Source: Desulfovibrio inopinatus DSM 10711
Lineage (GTDB): Bacteria; Desulfobacterota; Desulfovibrionia; Desulfovibrionales; Desulfovibrionaceae
Reading direction: 5' to 3'
Length of the DNA stretch: 64,000 bases
Assembly: GCF_000429305.1 (NCBI RefSeq)
Contig: NZ_AUBP01000010.1
Span: forward strand, 124,001 to 188,000
Below the pieces are notes generated by a model. The model was not told the DNA's origin and ran no database searches. It saw nothing but the letters and a program-made list of their open reading frames with translations. This document shows, in pieces, positions 28,509 through 37,246 of the stretch. Each line of letters opens with the position of its first letter. Within the stretch, counting starts at the first letter, position 1. Made by a program: the position numbers and the translations under genes.

Positions 28509-30116
28509 ATGCTTGAATATTTACGTATTCGGAATCTCGCACTGATTGCTGACGCCGAACTGGAGTTCGACGCCGGCCTCAATGTGTTATCCGGGGAGAC
28601 CGGAGCAGGAAAGAGTTTTTTGCTTAAGGCTATAGGCTTTGCCGTTGGGGAAAAAATGAGTGCCGACATGGTGCGTCCTGACGAGGAAAAGGCGGTTGTT
28701 GAGGCGCTTTTTTCCGTCGGAGAAGACGAATATATCATTCGGCGCGAGTTGGCTGCAGGCAGTGGACGAAGTCGGCTTTTCCTCAATGACAGCTTGGTTT
28801 CCCTAGATGTTGTCAAACAACTCCGGCCCAATCTTCTGATTCATGCGAGTCAACACGGACAACAAAAACTCCTGCAACCTGCCTACCAGGCTGAGTTGCT
28901 TGATGCCTTTCTGGATGATCTCGACCTTCCTGCACAAAAAAATGCTCATCTTGAGACCTTACGTCGCATTGGAGCAACGTTAGCCGATTTGCACAAACAA
29001 TGTGCCACATTGGAAGACCGAAAGGAGATCCTGGAATTTCAACGCCAGCAGATAGAAAAGGTCAATCCCAAGCCCGGTGAAGAAGATGAACTGCTGGCAC
29101 GACGCGATGCGCTTCGTAATATGGATCGAGCTCGGGAGTGCTTGGACCGCTTGCTTGGTCGATTGTTGGTGGAAGATGGGTTGATAGATGGGCTTGCCGA
29201 TTCGGAAAAGGATCTGCATGCCTTGGCCGATACTTGGCCTGAATTGTCTGAAGACGCCACGGCAGTGGAGTCGGCGCGTCATCATTTGAGTGATCTTGCC
29301 GCTCGTTTACGTAACCTGACGCCGGATGCTGCTGAAGACAACATTGAAGCCGTCGAGAAACGTCTGTGGGATCTCGCGCAACTCAAGCGCAAACTCAAAC
29401 GACCACTTGATGAAATTGTGGCGCTCGCCAAAGAAGTTGGCGACAACCTTACCTTTCTCGATGTTTGTGGGTTGGATATTAAGCGGTTGGAACGTGAAGA
29501 AAGCCAAGCTGCCGAAACATTAGGCGCGTTACTTCTTTGTCTCAACGCAGCCCGGCGCAGTGCGTCGGAACGGTTGGCGCAAACATTGTCTCAGGATCTG
29601 GTTGAACTCGGATTCTCTGATGGTCTTGCTATCGATTTCGAGTTTACTCCCAAAGTGCTGTATACGCCGGCCCACGGTGAACCGCTGATTGAAGATCGAG
29701 CGAGATTGCTTTTTGCCCCAAACCCAGGACAGCCGGCCATGCCTTTGGATAAGATTGCTTCGGGGGGGGAATTATCGCGATTTCTCTTGGCCGTTATTGG
29801 GCGTATGGCCGAACATGAGCAGCCGGCACTGATTTTTGACGAAGTTGATGCTGGCATTGGCGGGATTACGCTTGGCAAAGTCGGGCGTCAGATTCAGCGC
29901 TTGGCCGATCGGCAACAAGTTATACTCATCTCCCATTGGCCGCAGTTGGCTGCTTTGGGGAATCGCCATTTTCTTGTTGAGAAAAGCGTGGCGGACGGTC
30001 GCACGACAACATCCTGCCGCCTTTTAAACGGGAAATCCGTCACTTTAGAGCTCGCTCGTATGGCTGGAGGGGGGGACCAAGGACAAGCCCTGGCTGCCAA
30101 GCTTAAGACGAAATAA
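28509..30116 (+). CDS. recN: DNA repair ATPase RecN
   Basis: A 535-residue SMC-like protein, normal for RecN, which acts in double-strand break repair. N-terminal RIRNLALIADAELEF leads to Walker A SGETGAGKS. The middle is coiled coil. The C-terminus has the ABC-type signature IASGGELSRFLLA and Walker B PALIFDEVDAGIGG. The frame opens upstream at 28380, but the family N-terminus begins at the ATG at 28509, which has only a weak ribosome site. Confidence 0.95.
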   Translation: MLEYLRIRNLALIADAELEFDAGLNVLSGETGAGKSFLLKAIGFAVGEKMSADMVRPDEEKAVVEALFSVGEDEYIIRRELAAGSGRSRLFLNDSLVSLDVVKQLRPNLLIHASQHGQQKLLQPAYQAELLDAFLDDLDLPAQKNAHLETLRRIGATLADLHKQCATLEDRKEILEFQRQQIEKVNPKPGEEDELLARRDALRNMDRARECLDRLLGRLLVEDGLIDGLADSEKDLHALADTWPELSEDATAVESARHHLSDLAARLRNLTPDAAEDNIEAVEKRLWDLAQLKRKLKRPLDEIVALAKEVGDNLTFLDVCGLDIKRLEREESQAAETLGALLLCLNAARRSASERLAQTLSQDLVELGFSDGLAIDFEFTPKVLYTPAHGEPLIEDRARLLFAPNPGQPAMPLDKIASGGELSRFLLAVIGRMAEHEQPALIFDEVDAGIGGITLGKVGRQIQRLADRQQVILISHWPQLAALGNRHFLVEKSVADGRTTTSCRLLNGKSVTLELARMAGGGDQGQALAAKLKTK

Positions 30117-30207
30117 TATCGCGAACAGAAGTGTTGTTTTGATTTTTTTCTCTCCACAGTGAATTGAATTTTTCGACTGCTGGTCTCTTGTTTCATTCTA
30201 TCAAATC

Positions 30208-30242
30208 AAAAAGGAAAGAAGGAGGACAACCTCCTTCTTTCC
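30208..30242 (-). terminator. Rho-independent terminator of the permease operon
   Basis: A perfect 13-base stem (30213-30225 with 30230-30242) with a four-base loop is followed on the minus strand by TTTTTGATTT. It ends the padR-permease transcript and may also fold at the recN end. Confidence 0.88.
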
Positions 30243-30283
30243 ACATATTCTCATGCGAACAATTGGTTGTTTCGCAGATGATT

Positions 30284-31705
30284 CTACGACGAAAACATCC
30301 CTAAATACATCCACCAGAGATAGTCCAAAGGCCACAAGACAAGAAGCGTGATTGCGGCCATGAGGAGGCATGTCCGGGTGACGTCTCGTGTTGAGGTATA
30401 TCCGGACTGGATTGCTACAATAAGTGGTGGAGCCTGGTAAGGGAGGATCACCGTTGAAAATGCAACAACTTGGGTCATGGCGATGGTGAGGGGAGACCAA
30501 TCTGTGGCATGCACCAGAGAAGGGACAAGAGGCGTCATGATAGGTGGAATACCGGGCATAGTGACGACGAATCCCATGAGCGAAGACAGACCGGCCAAGA
30601 TACCGAAATTTATTTCAGGAGTCTGGGGATCAAGGGGAAGAAGGTGTACGACATGGTGAGCAACCCAAGCTCCGAGTCCGCTTTGATCTGCAAGAACTCC
30701 CATGCTGACAATGGCCGCAACATACAAAATCGGTTCAACTTTCAACGCCGTAGATGGATTTTTTCCCAACAATCCGCTTCCCGGATACAAGCACCAGACA
30801 GCAATTGGCATACCGACCCAAGCTGCTGATATACCATGCCATGCGTCCGTGGCCCATAACGTGACGGCGATACCCAAAACAATAGATAAGTGTATCTCTT
30901 GTGGAGTTATGTGTTGGGAAAATGTTGGTGTTGTATATGTTGTGGGTGATGGTTCGTCGTGAAATAAGCGTATGAGGAGAAGTGCCAGTATGGTCAATTT
31001 CAATAAACCAAGGACGGGAAAGTGTAACAGCAGATATGTCCCGAATGTTGGTGTGAGACCGAGAACGGTTTCCAGCGTCCCGACGAAGACATTGTTGGGA
31101 ATATTGGATGGGAGAATGGTAAATGTCGGTAAAAATGTCCCAAACACACCGGCGAGAATAATGCCTCGGTGCCCCTTGCTGTTTTCGGCATACCCCAAAT
31201 GGTCGGCCAACGCACGCAAGATAGGCAATAACAAAAGGACACGTCCCATTGAGGAGGGCATGGCAAACGCCAGTGCTATACTGAAGGAGGCAACCAGTAG
31301 AATGGCACGGGCAAAAGAGCGGCCTATGCGTGGAGCAAGACCGGATGCCAATCGATCGCCGAGCCCGGTATACTGTATGGACGCGCCAATGACCAAACCA
31401 GATAAAATGAGCCACGTTGCGGATGAGGTAAATCCGGCAAAAATATCAGCAGCCGGAGCGACGTGCGCAACCATGCAAAGAGAAAAGAAAACGAGTCCGG
31501 TCAGCCACCCCGGTATCCAGCTTGTTGCCCATAAGACGATGGATAAGACAATGATGATAGCCGGATTGAGCAGTGTATCGTTCTTCGACCCGTGGGCGAG
31601 CAAAAACGTAGTCGTAAGAAGAATAGCGACAAGTGCAGCTCTATGTTGTGGCGTCATAGACATGATTGCTGTTGAGGAAGAGGCGGACGGTGTCGATGAG
31701 GGCAC
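30284..31705 (-). CDS. SLC13/DASS-like membrane permease
   Basis: A 473-residue polytopic protein with 11-12 hydrophobic segments, in the ion transporter/SLC13-ArsB superfamily (e.g. ATWLILSGLVIGASIQYTGL and SSLMGFVVTMPGIPPIMTPL). These carry dicarboxylates, sulfate or related anions with Na+; the ligand here is unknown. The start is a GTG at 31705: AAGGAG lies seven bases before it, formed by the last codons of padR. The internal ATGs at 31663/31657 lack a ribosome site. It is co-transcribed with padR. Confidence 0.85.
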   Translation of the reverse strand: MPSSTPSASSSTAIMSMTPQHRAALVAILLTTTFLLAHGSKNDTLLNPAIIIVLSIVLWATSWIPGWLTGLVFFSLCMVAHVAPAADIFAGFTSSATWLILSGLVIGASIQYTGLGDRLASGLAPRIGRSFARAILLVASFSIALAFAMPSSMGRVLLLLPILRALADHLGYAENSKGHRGIILAGVFGTFLPTFTILPSNIPNNVFVGTLETVLGLTPTFGTYLLLHFPVLGLLKLTILALLLIRLFHDEPSPTTYTTPTFSQHITPQEIHLSIVLGIAVTLWATDAWHGISAAWVGMPIAVWCLYPGSGLLGKNPSTALKVEPILYVAAIVSMGVLADQSGLGAWVAHHVVHLLPLDPQTPEINFGILAGLSSLMGFVVTMPGIPPIMTPLVPSLVHATDWSPLTIAMTQVVAFSTVILPYQAPPLIVAIQSGYTSTRDVTRTCLLMAAITLLVLWPLDYLWWMYLGMFSS

Positions 31706-31709
31706 GGAT

Positions 31710-32066
31710 TTACTCCTTTGATGAACTGGCGGTGATATTGTCCGTGAGATCAAGAAAACGTGTCAGGAGACGTACACGGTACGTGATATCCTCTCGCCAA
31801 AAGTTGAGTTGCTCCCAGCCAGCTTCTGTGATGTGATATATTTTTTTTGCTGGGCCTCTGCTTTCGGTGTCCCAGGTTCCTTTTATTTCGCCATCCTTTT
31901 CAAGCTCTGCCAGTGTTCGATAAACGGCCCCGGAATCTACAGCGTTGACCGGTAAAAGCTCTTGCATACGCACCAGGAGAGCGGCTCCATGTCCTGGGCC
32001 GTGCGCTACTGCGAGCAGTAAGAAAGCGGGAAGATGACGATATCCTTTTCTTTTCTTAGGTGACAT
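31710..32066 (-). CDS. PadR-family transcriptional regulator
   Basis: A 118-residue protein of PadR layout: an N-terminal winged helix with LLLAVAHGPGHGAALLVRM and VYRTLAELEKDGEI, then GPAKKIYHITEAGW, the wing. AAGGA lies seven bases before the ATG. A perfect palindrome sits 27 bases upstream. PadR proteins commonly repress their own operon and an adjacent transporter and release on binding small molecules; the permease just downstream is the obvious target. Confidence 0.93.
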   Translation of the reverse strand: MSPKKRKGYRHLPAFLLLAVAHGPGHGAALLVRMQELLPVNAVDSGAVYRTLAELEKDGEIKGTWDTESRGPAKKIYHITEAGWEQLNFWREDITYRVRLLTRFLDLTDNITASSSKE

Positions 32067-32092
32067 AGTGTTTCCTTGTGGACTGTTTTAAA

Positions 32093-32119
32093 CATCTTAC
32101 TGTATTTTACAGTAAGATG
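32093..32119. promoter_or_regulatory. PadR operator (perfect palindrome)
   Basis: CATCTTACTGTA and TACAGTAAGATG are exact inverted repeats separated by TTT, 26 bases before the padR start. Size and symmetry suit a dimeric winged-helix repressor. No T-run makes it a terminator. Confidence 0.8.
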
Positions 32120-32501
32120 TAAATAGCAGTATTTGGGAAGAGCGTTTTCGCTCGTCGCTGAATATTTCATAGAATTTGTCAATGGTTTGTATGAAATACG
32201 TAGTGAAACGTATGGTGATGAAGAAAATGCAGTAAATGCAGTAGAATACTCAGAATGTGAAATTTTAAATATTTGATGTTGAGATATTAATCCATAATAT
32301 AAAGGATGTTACGAGATAACTCTTGAAAGAGTTATGGGATATGCTGTGTGCTGAAAATGTGTAGTAGGTTTAAAGTATATAGAGTTGATGGTATGTGAAC
32401 ATTTTTTGCAAAGTAACTATTGAATAGTGACGTGAGATGGTATGGAGTAAATATGCCGGTATTTCATATCATGGAGGCTATTCGTTATGGAGGGCAAGGT
32501 C
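32120..32501. other. AT-rich intergenic stretch
   Basis: About 380 AT-rich bases between padR and the beta-helix gene. It probably holds both promoters. I see no gene and no clear elements beyond the PadR palindrome. Confidence 0.5.
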
Positions 32502-34175
32502 ATGAAATCAAGGAAAATGTTGCTATTTTTGATTTTTGTGTTGATGGCGATAACTGCCAAAGCGAATTTTGTCTTTTCAGCGACGTTTACAGTAGAAGAC
32601 ATCGACCAATTTCAACCCGCATTGAATTCGGCGTCCAATAATGGAGCAGATGACACGATTGAGGTTTCTACCGGGGTGTATTCCCTTGCTGCTGGACTTT
32701 CCTACGTCTCCACTGAAAATCAATCTTTGACGATTCGTGGAGCAGGCATGGATACAACGATCCTCGATGGTGGTGGAACTTTTCAGGTGCTTACACTCAT
32801 GACGAGTCAGGATAACGCCTCCATCCGGCTTGAGAATTTGACAATCCGCAATGGGCAGACTGCCGGAAATGGCGGAGCGCTTCTGGTAGCAACCAATGCC
32901 GCAGATATTACTGTTGTGAGCTGCCGCATTATGAATAGTACGGCAACCGGTGGAGAAAGTGTTGGAGGAGGAGCCAATCTTAACAGCGAAAGCGGTACCG
33001 TTACGGTGCAGTCATCTTTCGTGAGCGGTAATACCTCTCGTGGCAATGTGGGAGGATTATTCGTCGGAACAACGAGTGGAGAGGGAGCGCTTGTAAACTC
33101 CACTTTTTCGGGAAACAGTGTCACAAATACTGGTTCGAGCGATGCCTTCGGTGATGCTGGTGGGGCAATGTTTTATTCTCAGGCAACCAGCAGCGCGACA
33201 ATTAGCGGCAATACGTTTTCTGGCAACATGGCATCCGGTGGAGATAACCCCGATGGTGGCGGACTCATGACATATCAGCTCGGGGGAGATTCGGAACTGA
33301 ATCTGGATTCGAATAGTTTTTCAGACAATACCGCCGGGCTCGGTGGTGGCGGCGTAATCGTGCGGTGCAACGTCTCGTGCAGAGCTTCCGTAACGCGCAA
33401 CAGTTTTTTGAGGAATACGGCGACGATCGGAAGTGGAGGTGGGGCGCATCTCTATATAAATGATGGAACGCTCGCCTACTCAACGAATGTGCATACGGGC
33501 AACAGAGCAGGGGAAGACGGAGCAGGCGCATGGATAGATATGATTGCCGGAACGGCAACGCTTTCCGACAATGTGTTTACTGAAAACAATGCCGATAACA
33601 ACGGTGGTGGATTGAGTGCTGTCGCTGATGATGCGAGCATTACAGTGAAGAAAAGTATTTTCGACAGCAACACAAGCGGCAATGTTGGAGCGGGATTATC
33701 GTTTGCCACCGTCAATGGGACCGGGATCATTCAAAGCAATACCCTGTACGGAAACATCGCCTCCGGTGAAGCTGGCGGGATTTATGTCTATATCGACGCA
33801 GGGACCGGGCAAGCGACATTGACCAGCAATATTCTGTGGAATGATGCCCCAGATGAGTTCGCGTATTCTTCCGGTGGGGGGGGCGTTTCTGTTGTTCTGC
33901 AATACTCGGATATCATGAACGGCACAGGAGAGGCATGGTTCGGAACGGGCTGCATTGCTGCCGATCCGTTATTTGTTGATGCTGCAGGCGGAAATTTCAA
34001 TTTGACTTGGGCGCATGAACCCACGAATGATGCAACAAAGTCACCGTGTATCGACACCGGAGATCCGACTTTACCAGTTGATGCAGACGGAACTCGGGCA
34101 GATATGGGGGCATTAGCATTTGTCCAGCAGAAGGCCGGGGTGATACCGGCCATTGCTCTTCTGCTGTTGTTATAA
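32502..34175 (+). CDS. Secreted right-handed beta-helix protein, choice-of-anchor Q type
   Basis: A 557-residue exported protein. The signal peptide is residues ~1-26 (MKSRKMLLFLIFVLMAITA, cleavage near FSA). The body is pectin-lyase-like parallel beta-helix with repeated G-N-x-F/S-x-x-N-x-A-x-x-x-G-G-G turns (e.g. SNSFSDNTAGLGGGG). Residues ~480-535 (DPLFVDAAGGNF, then DTGDPTLPVDADGTRADMGA) match the choice-of-anchor Q domain. The C-terminus ends abruptly in a hydrophobic IPAIALLLLL with no basic tail. GGAGG lies eight bases before the ATG at 32502. Likely a surface or secreted adhesin/polysaccharide binder; no catalytic residues identified. Confidence 0.8.
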   Translation: MKSRKMLLFLIFVLMAITAKANFVFSATFTVEDIDQFQPALNSASNNGADDTIEVSTGVYSLAAGLSYVSTENQSLTIRGAGMDTTILDGGGTFQVLTLMTSQDNASIRLENLTIRNGQTAGNGGALLVATNAADITVVSCRIMNSTATGGESVGGGANLNSESGTVTVQSSFVSGNTSRGNVGGLFVGTTSGEGALVNSTFSGNSVTNTGSSDAFGDAGGAMFYSQATSSATISGNTFSGNMASGGDNPDGGGLMTYQLGGDSELNLDSNSFSDNTAGLGGGGVIVRCNVSCRASVTRNSFLRNTATIGSGGGAHLYINDGTLAYSTNVHTGNRAGEDGAGAWIDMIAGTATLSDNVFTENNADNNGGGLSAVADDASITVKKSIFDSNTSGNVGAGLSFATVNGTGIIQSNTLYGNIASGEAGGIYVYIDAGTGQATLTSNILWNDAPDEFAYSSGGGGVSVVLQYSDIMNGTGEAWFGTGCIAADPLFVDAAGGNFNLTWAHEPTNDATKSPCIDTGDPTLPVDADGTRADMGALAFVQQKAGVIPAIALLLLL

Positions 34176-34176
34176 A

Positions 34177-35472
34177 TTACAACGAATCGGGCTGCCAGCC
34201 TGCATGTTGGAGAATCGCTCCGACAAGGTAGAGTGAACCGCAAACAAGGACGAGTGATTGCGTCGTGTCTTGTGCAGCTTGGAGGGCACTCACCGGATCG
34301 GGGTAGGCTTGTGCGCGTGGTCCGATGAAATGCGCAAGTTCTTCTGGGTCATAGGAGCGTTCATTGCCGGGTAGACCTGGAACGAAAATGGGGCCGTCAC
34401 TGAGTTTGCGGACGAACTCGGCACATGCGGTGATATCTTTGTCTTTCAGGGCGGTATAAATGATTGCTTCGGGCCGTAATCCGCGATTTTGAAGCTCTTG
34501 GTGGAGTACCTGCAATGCAGGTGGATTGTGGGCTCCATCCAAGAGCAATTGCGGATTAGTACCAAGGAATTGCATACGTCCGGGAAGGAATGCATGAGAA
34601 AGAGCCCGACGGACGGCATCGGGTTGAGGTGTAACCCCAATACTCTCGCAAGATAAAAAGAAGGTTGCCAGAGCCAGGCCGGCGTTACCGGTCTGGAATG
34701 CACCGGGCAAACGATATGGTGTCGTCGTGAGAATTTCATTCACGGGAAAGCCTTGGGCTTCCCACTGGTCGAGAATCGTTTGTGCAAAAACAATGTCGGC
34801 ATCATTGCCATAGGCTGTCTGGCTCAGAGTAACAGAAACAGAATTTTCCTGCATACCGGTAACAAGCGTCATACCGGCAGATATGGCACCAGCTTTATCC
34901 GAAGCAATGGCCTCAAGGGTATCTCCGAGGACCGCGGTGTGATCCAGACCTATGGGGGTGACAGCAAGAATATGGCGAGGCAGGGCGGTCGTTGCGTCGT
35001 GCGTTCCACCAAGCCCGGCTTCATAAATCTGGACACTGACGTTGCTCTTTCGAAAAAGCCAGGCTGCCATAACCGTCAGAAGTTCAAAGTATGTTAACCG
35101 GTCGGCTTCTCGGGATGACGAAGCCGCCAATACGGCATTGACAGCGTCGATCCAAACATTTTTATCCAGAACCTTGCCGTTTATGGCGATGCGTTCGCGA
35201 ACATCGACAAAATGCGGGGAGGTGTACAATCCCGTTGTTTGACCATGTTCGAAAAATAATCGTTCCAGAAACGTCACCGTAGAACCTTTCCCATTGGTCC
35301 CGACAACCTGAACAGTTAAAGGAGCATTCTCGTGCAAACCGAGTTGCGATAATGCCGACGCAATACGCTCAAGACCTAAATCCATATGGAATAACCCAAG
35401 GCGGTCAAGGTACTCCGTAAAATCGGAGAAATGAACAAACGGAATAGCAGGGGGAATTTGCATAGCAGACAC
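34177..35472 (-). CDS. folC: Dihydrofolate/folylpolyglutamate synthase
   Basis: A 431-residue Mur-ligase-family enzyme that adds glutamate to folates. VVGTNGKGSTV is the ATP loop; YTSPHFVDVRERI and YEAGLGGTHDATT are signature segments; LLDGAHNPPALQ is the C-terminal motif. GGAGG precedes a GTG (35472) by four bases and an in-frame ATG (35463) by 13; I keep the GTG but the ATG is possible. Its stop is one base from the stop of the converging beta-helix gene. Confidence 0.95.
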   Translation of the reverse strand: MSAMQIPPAIPFVHFSDFTEYLDRLGLFHMDLGLERIASALSQLGLHENAPLTVQVVGTNGKGSTVTFLERLFFEHGQTTGLYTSPHFVDVRERIAINGKVLDKNVWIDAVNAVLAASSSREADRLTYFELLTVMAAWLFRKSNVSVQIYEAGLGGTHDATTALPRHILAVTPIGLDHTAVLGDTLEAIASDKAGAISAGMTLVTGMQENSVSVTLSQTAYGNDADIVFAQTILDQWEAQGFPVNEILTTTPYRLPGAFQTGNAGLALATFFLSCESIGVTPQPDAVRRALSHAFLPGRMQFLGTNPQLLLDGAHNPPALQVLHQELQNRGLRPEAIIYTALKDKDITACAEFVRKLSDGPIFVPGLPGNERSYDPEELAHFIGPRAQAYPDPVSALQAAQDTTQSLVLVCGSLYLVGAILQHAGWQPDSL

Positions 35473-35608
35473 ATGTCCTCCAAAACGGAAATGCGCCGTT
35501 TGTGTCGGCTTGAAGACGATCTGTCAAGTTTGAAACCATTTTTTCTCCAAACGTCCAAGACAAATCTTGACGCCAAGCCCCATCTTCTTATATGTAAACC
35601 AACTTCGC

Positions 35609-35685
35609 GCGCCAGTAGCTCAGTCGGATAGAGCATCGGCCTTCTAAGCCGACGGTCGTGGGTTCGAATCCTCCCTGGCGCGCCA
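35609..35685 (+). tRNA. tRNA-Arg (anticodon UCU)
   Basis: Full cloverleaf: acceptor GCGCCAG with CTGGCGC, D-arm 35618-35634, anticodon stem TCGGC/GCCGA around loop CTTCTAA (anticodon TCT), T-loop TTCGAAT and encoded CCA. One T-stem pair is a mismatch. It reads Arg AGA codons. Confidence 0.95.
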
Positions 35686-35691
35686 GATATT

Positions 35692-35727
35692 TCAAAAGCC
35701 ACTTTCGAAAGAAGGTGGCTTTTTTGC
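35692..35727 (+). terminator. tRNA-Arg terminator
   Basis: AAAAGCCAC and GTGGCTTTT pair around TTTCGAAAGAAG and end in a T-run of six, seven bases past the CCA. Confidence 0.88.
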
Positions 35728-35888
35728 GTTCTGGCTTCTTCTCCCACGGCCTTTTCCAACCTTTTTGCGTCGTCTCTAATAGCGCCATGGCTTCCTCCTG
35801 GCGGGTGGACCGGGCTGTGTTTCCGGTCCTTCACACCAGAAATCAATCATTTGGGGCGGGGGGACGATTGGAACTGCCAGGTTTTGTT

Positions 35889-36518
35889 TTATGGCAACAT
35901 TATCGGGATAATGATTTTTTCCGCTTGGGCCGGGCATCCCTTTGAGTCTGTAGGGGTTCCTGTGGGCGTGTCGGCGCATTGGTCCCATGCGTCGGGGACG
36001 CCATCATTGTCGGTGTCGTCGCAGTCACAAGTGGTGGTTGGTGTTGGGGGCGGTTCGGGGGCGTTGGTGATGAAGTCGTCGGGGTAGGTGTACGAAAAAG
36101 GCTCCCCATCTCCTACAAAAACAACGGTGAACTTTGAACTTGATCTTATTAGTTCACTCCAAATAAGGACCGTTTCTTGATTGCTAACCTCAAATAGGAG
36201 AGAGACAATATTCATATTTTCATCATAGAGTTGGATTGAAGAATCATATTCACTGCCAGCCGAAACGGTCCAAGAAAGATACGGGCATATTTCTTCTGTT
36301 TCTGTTTTTTGTACGCAGGTTGGATTCACATGCAGGTAGAAGTTGCCTTCTTCGTCCTTCCATAATTTGACGTACATTTCTTCTGTGCCAAATGGTGTGT
36401 TGTAATAAAATGTTTGGACCGCCTTCGCGTTCTCCGGCGGCTCAGGAAACGCCGCCCAGGCTCTCCCCGCCGCCAAGATATAACACATAACCACTGCCAG
36501 AACGCTTATCCTCTTCAT
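35889..36518 (-). CDS. Secreted protein with thrombospondin type 3-like repeat
   Basis: A 209-residue exported protein. Signal peptide: residues 1-22 (MKRISVLAVVMCYILAAG, cleavage after AWA). The middle has no recognised fold. Residues ~160-195 carry CDCDDTDNDGVPDAWDQC, the Ca2+-binding thrombospondin type 3 pattern, then a cysteine-rich end. GGAGGG lies five to six bases before the ATG. Function unknown; probably extracellular or envelope-bound. Confidence 0.8.
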   Translation of the reverse strand: MKRISVLAVVMCYILAAGRAWAAFPEPPENAKAVQTFYYNTPFGTEEMYVKLWKDEEGNFYLHVNPTCVQKTETEEICPYLSWTVSAGSEYDSSIQLYDENMNIVSLLFEVSNQETVLIWSELIRSSSKFTVVFVGDGEPFSYTYPDDFITNAPEPPPTPTTTCDCDDTDNDGVPDAWDQCADTPTGTPTDSKGCPAQAEKIIIPIMLP

Positions 36519-36600
36519 GAATCCCTCCGGTTTTTATTCTGCTTGTCGCACAGAATGTATGCCGAAGAAATCAGGAAAATCTTGAGTTTTGATAATCCGG

Positions 36601-36819
36601 CTAGGCTTCGTTCTGTTTCTGGCTTTCGACAAAGGCTTTCAAAACAGCGTTGATGGCGGTCTGATAGCCTTTCTTTTTCTTTGTCCGAAACCACTGTAAA
36701 ACGTCATGGTCGAGCCGGATTGTGACGCGCTCCCAATCGATTTGAGATGGGAGGTCGCGCAGTTCCTCTTCGGTATAGCGAACAATGGTTTGTCCGTTTT
36801 CTTTATATTTTGTCGGCAT
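36601..36819 (-). CDS. BrnA-like antitoxin, no partner toxin
   Basis: A 72-residue protein ending in the ribbon-helix-helix motif of BrnA antitoxins (VTIRLDHDVLQWFRTKKKKG then YQTAINAVLKAFVESQKQ). BrnA normally neutralises and co-represses with the RNase toxin BrnT encoded just upstream. No BrnT-like frame is found here; the upstream sequence is a decayed HigA-type antitoxin. AGGA lies seven bases before the ATG. It may be a free DNA-binding regulator or an orphan left by toxin loss. Confidence 0.85.
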   Translation of the reverse strand: MPTKYKENGQTIVRYTEEELRDLPSQIDWERVTIRLDHDVLQWFRTKKKKGYQTAINAVLKAFVESQKQNEA

Positions 36820-36834
36820 ATTGGCATCCTGATA

Positions 36835-37020
36835 TCATCGTGCGGGTTGGGACGTTACGCGAAGCTTGAGCGCCTTTGCGACTTTTACAATTGTCGAGAG
36901 GGTTGGGTTGGCTTCTCCGGACGGCTCTTTTTTGAGTCCTGCAGATTACCTGGGAGCCGGAAAAACTGCGCCATAGCATCGAATTCACGCGCTTGTCGCA
37001 GGAGGTAACGTCTTGGATGA
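36835..37020 (-). pseudogene. Decayed HigA-family (COG3636-like) antitoxin
   Basis: Too short and broken for an intact gene. The 3' end reads EANPTLSTIVKVAKALKLRV then TSQPAR stop, the C-terminus of addiction-module HTH antitoxins. Upstream in that frame a TAA at 36946-36948 interrupts it, and another frame gives YLLRQAREFDAMAQFF, matching the preceding helices of this family. The LYRAL part of the recognition helix is missing. At least one frameshift and a small deletion are implied. The stop lies 15 bases upstream of the BrnA-like start. Confidence 0.65.
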
Positions 37021-37246
37021 AGCACGCTTTAATCGAGGTCGACAGTGGTGACGGTATGGGCTGACGTGCGAGCGTTAAACAGAGGCCTGCTGTTGTGGGG
37101 AAAAGACGGTCACGGTCCAGTTCTGTGGATGCGTTATGACCTTACGTTTTCTACCGCCAGCAAATTTTTTGTTGCTGGATTATTCTATTTTTCTGCGAGC
37201 ATTGCCCTCGTTGATTTTTCTCCTGAAGAACAGACTCGAAATCCTT

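Noticed and set aside
35640-35700. Attachment-site duplication of the tRNA-Arg 3' end
   Set aside because: No second copy of the tRNA end was seen in the following sequence.
35658-35945. 95-codon plus-strand frame after tRNA-Arg
   Set aside because: It starts inside the tRNA gene, reads through its terminator and overlaps the secreted protein gene antisense.
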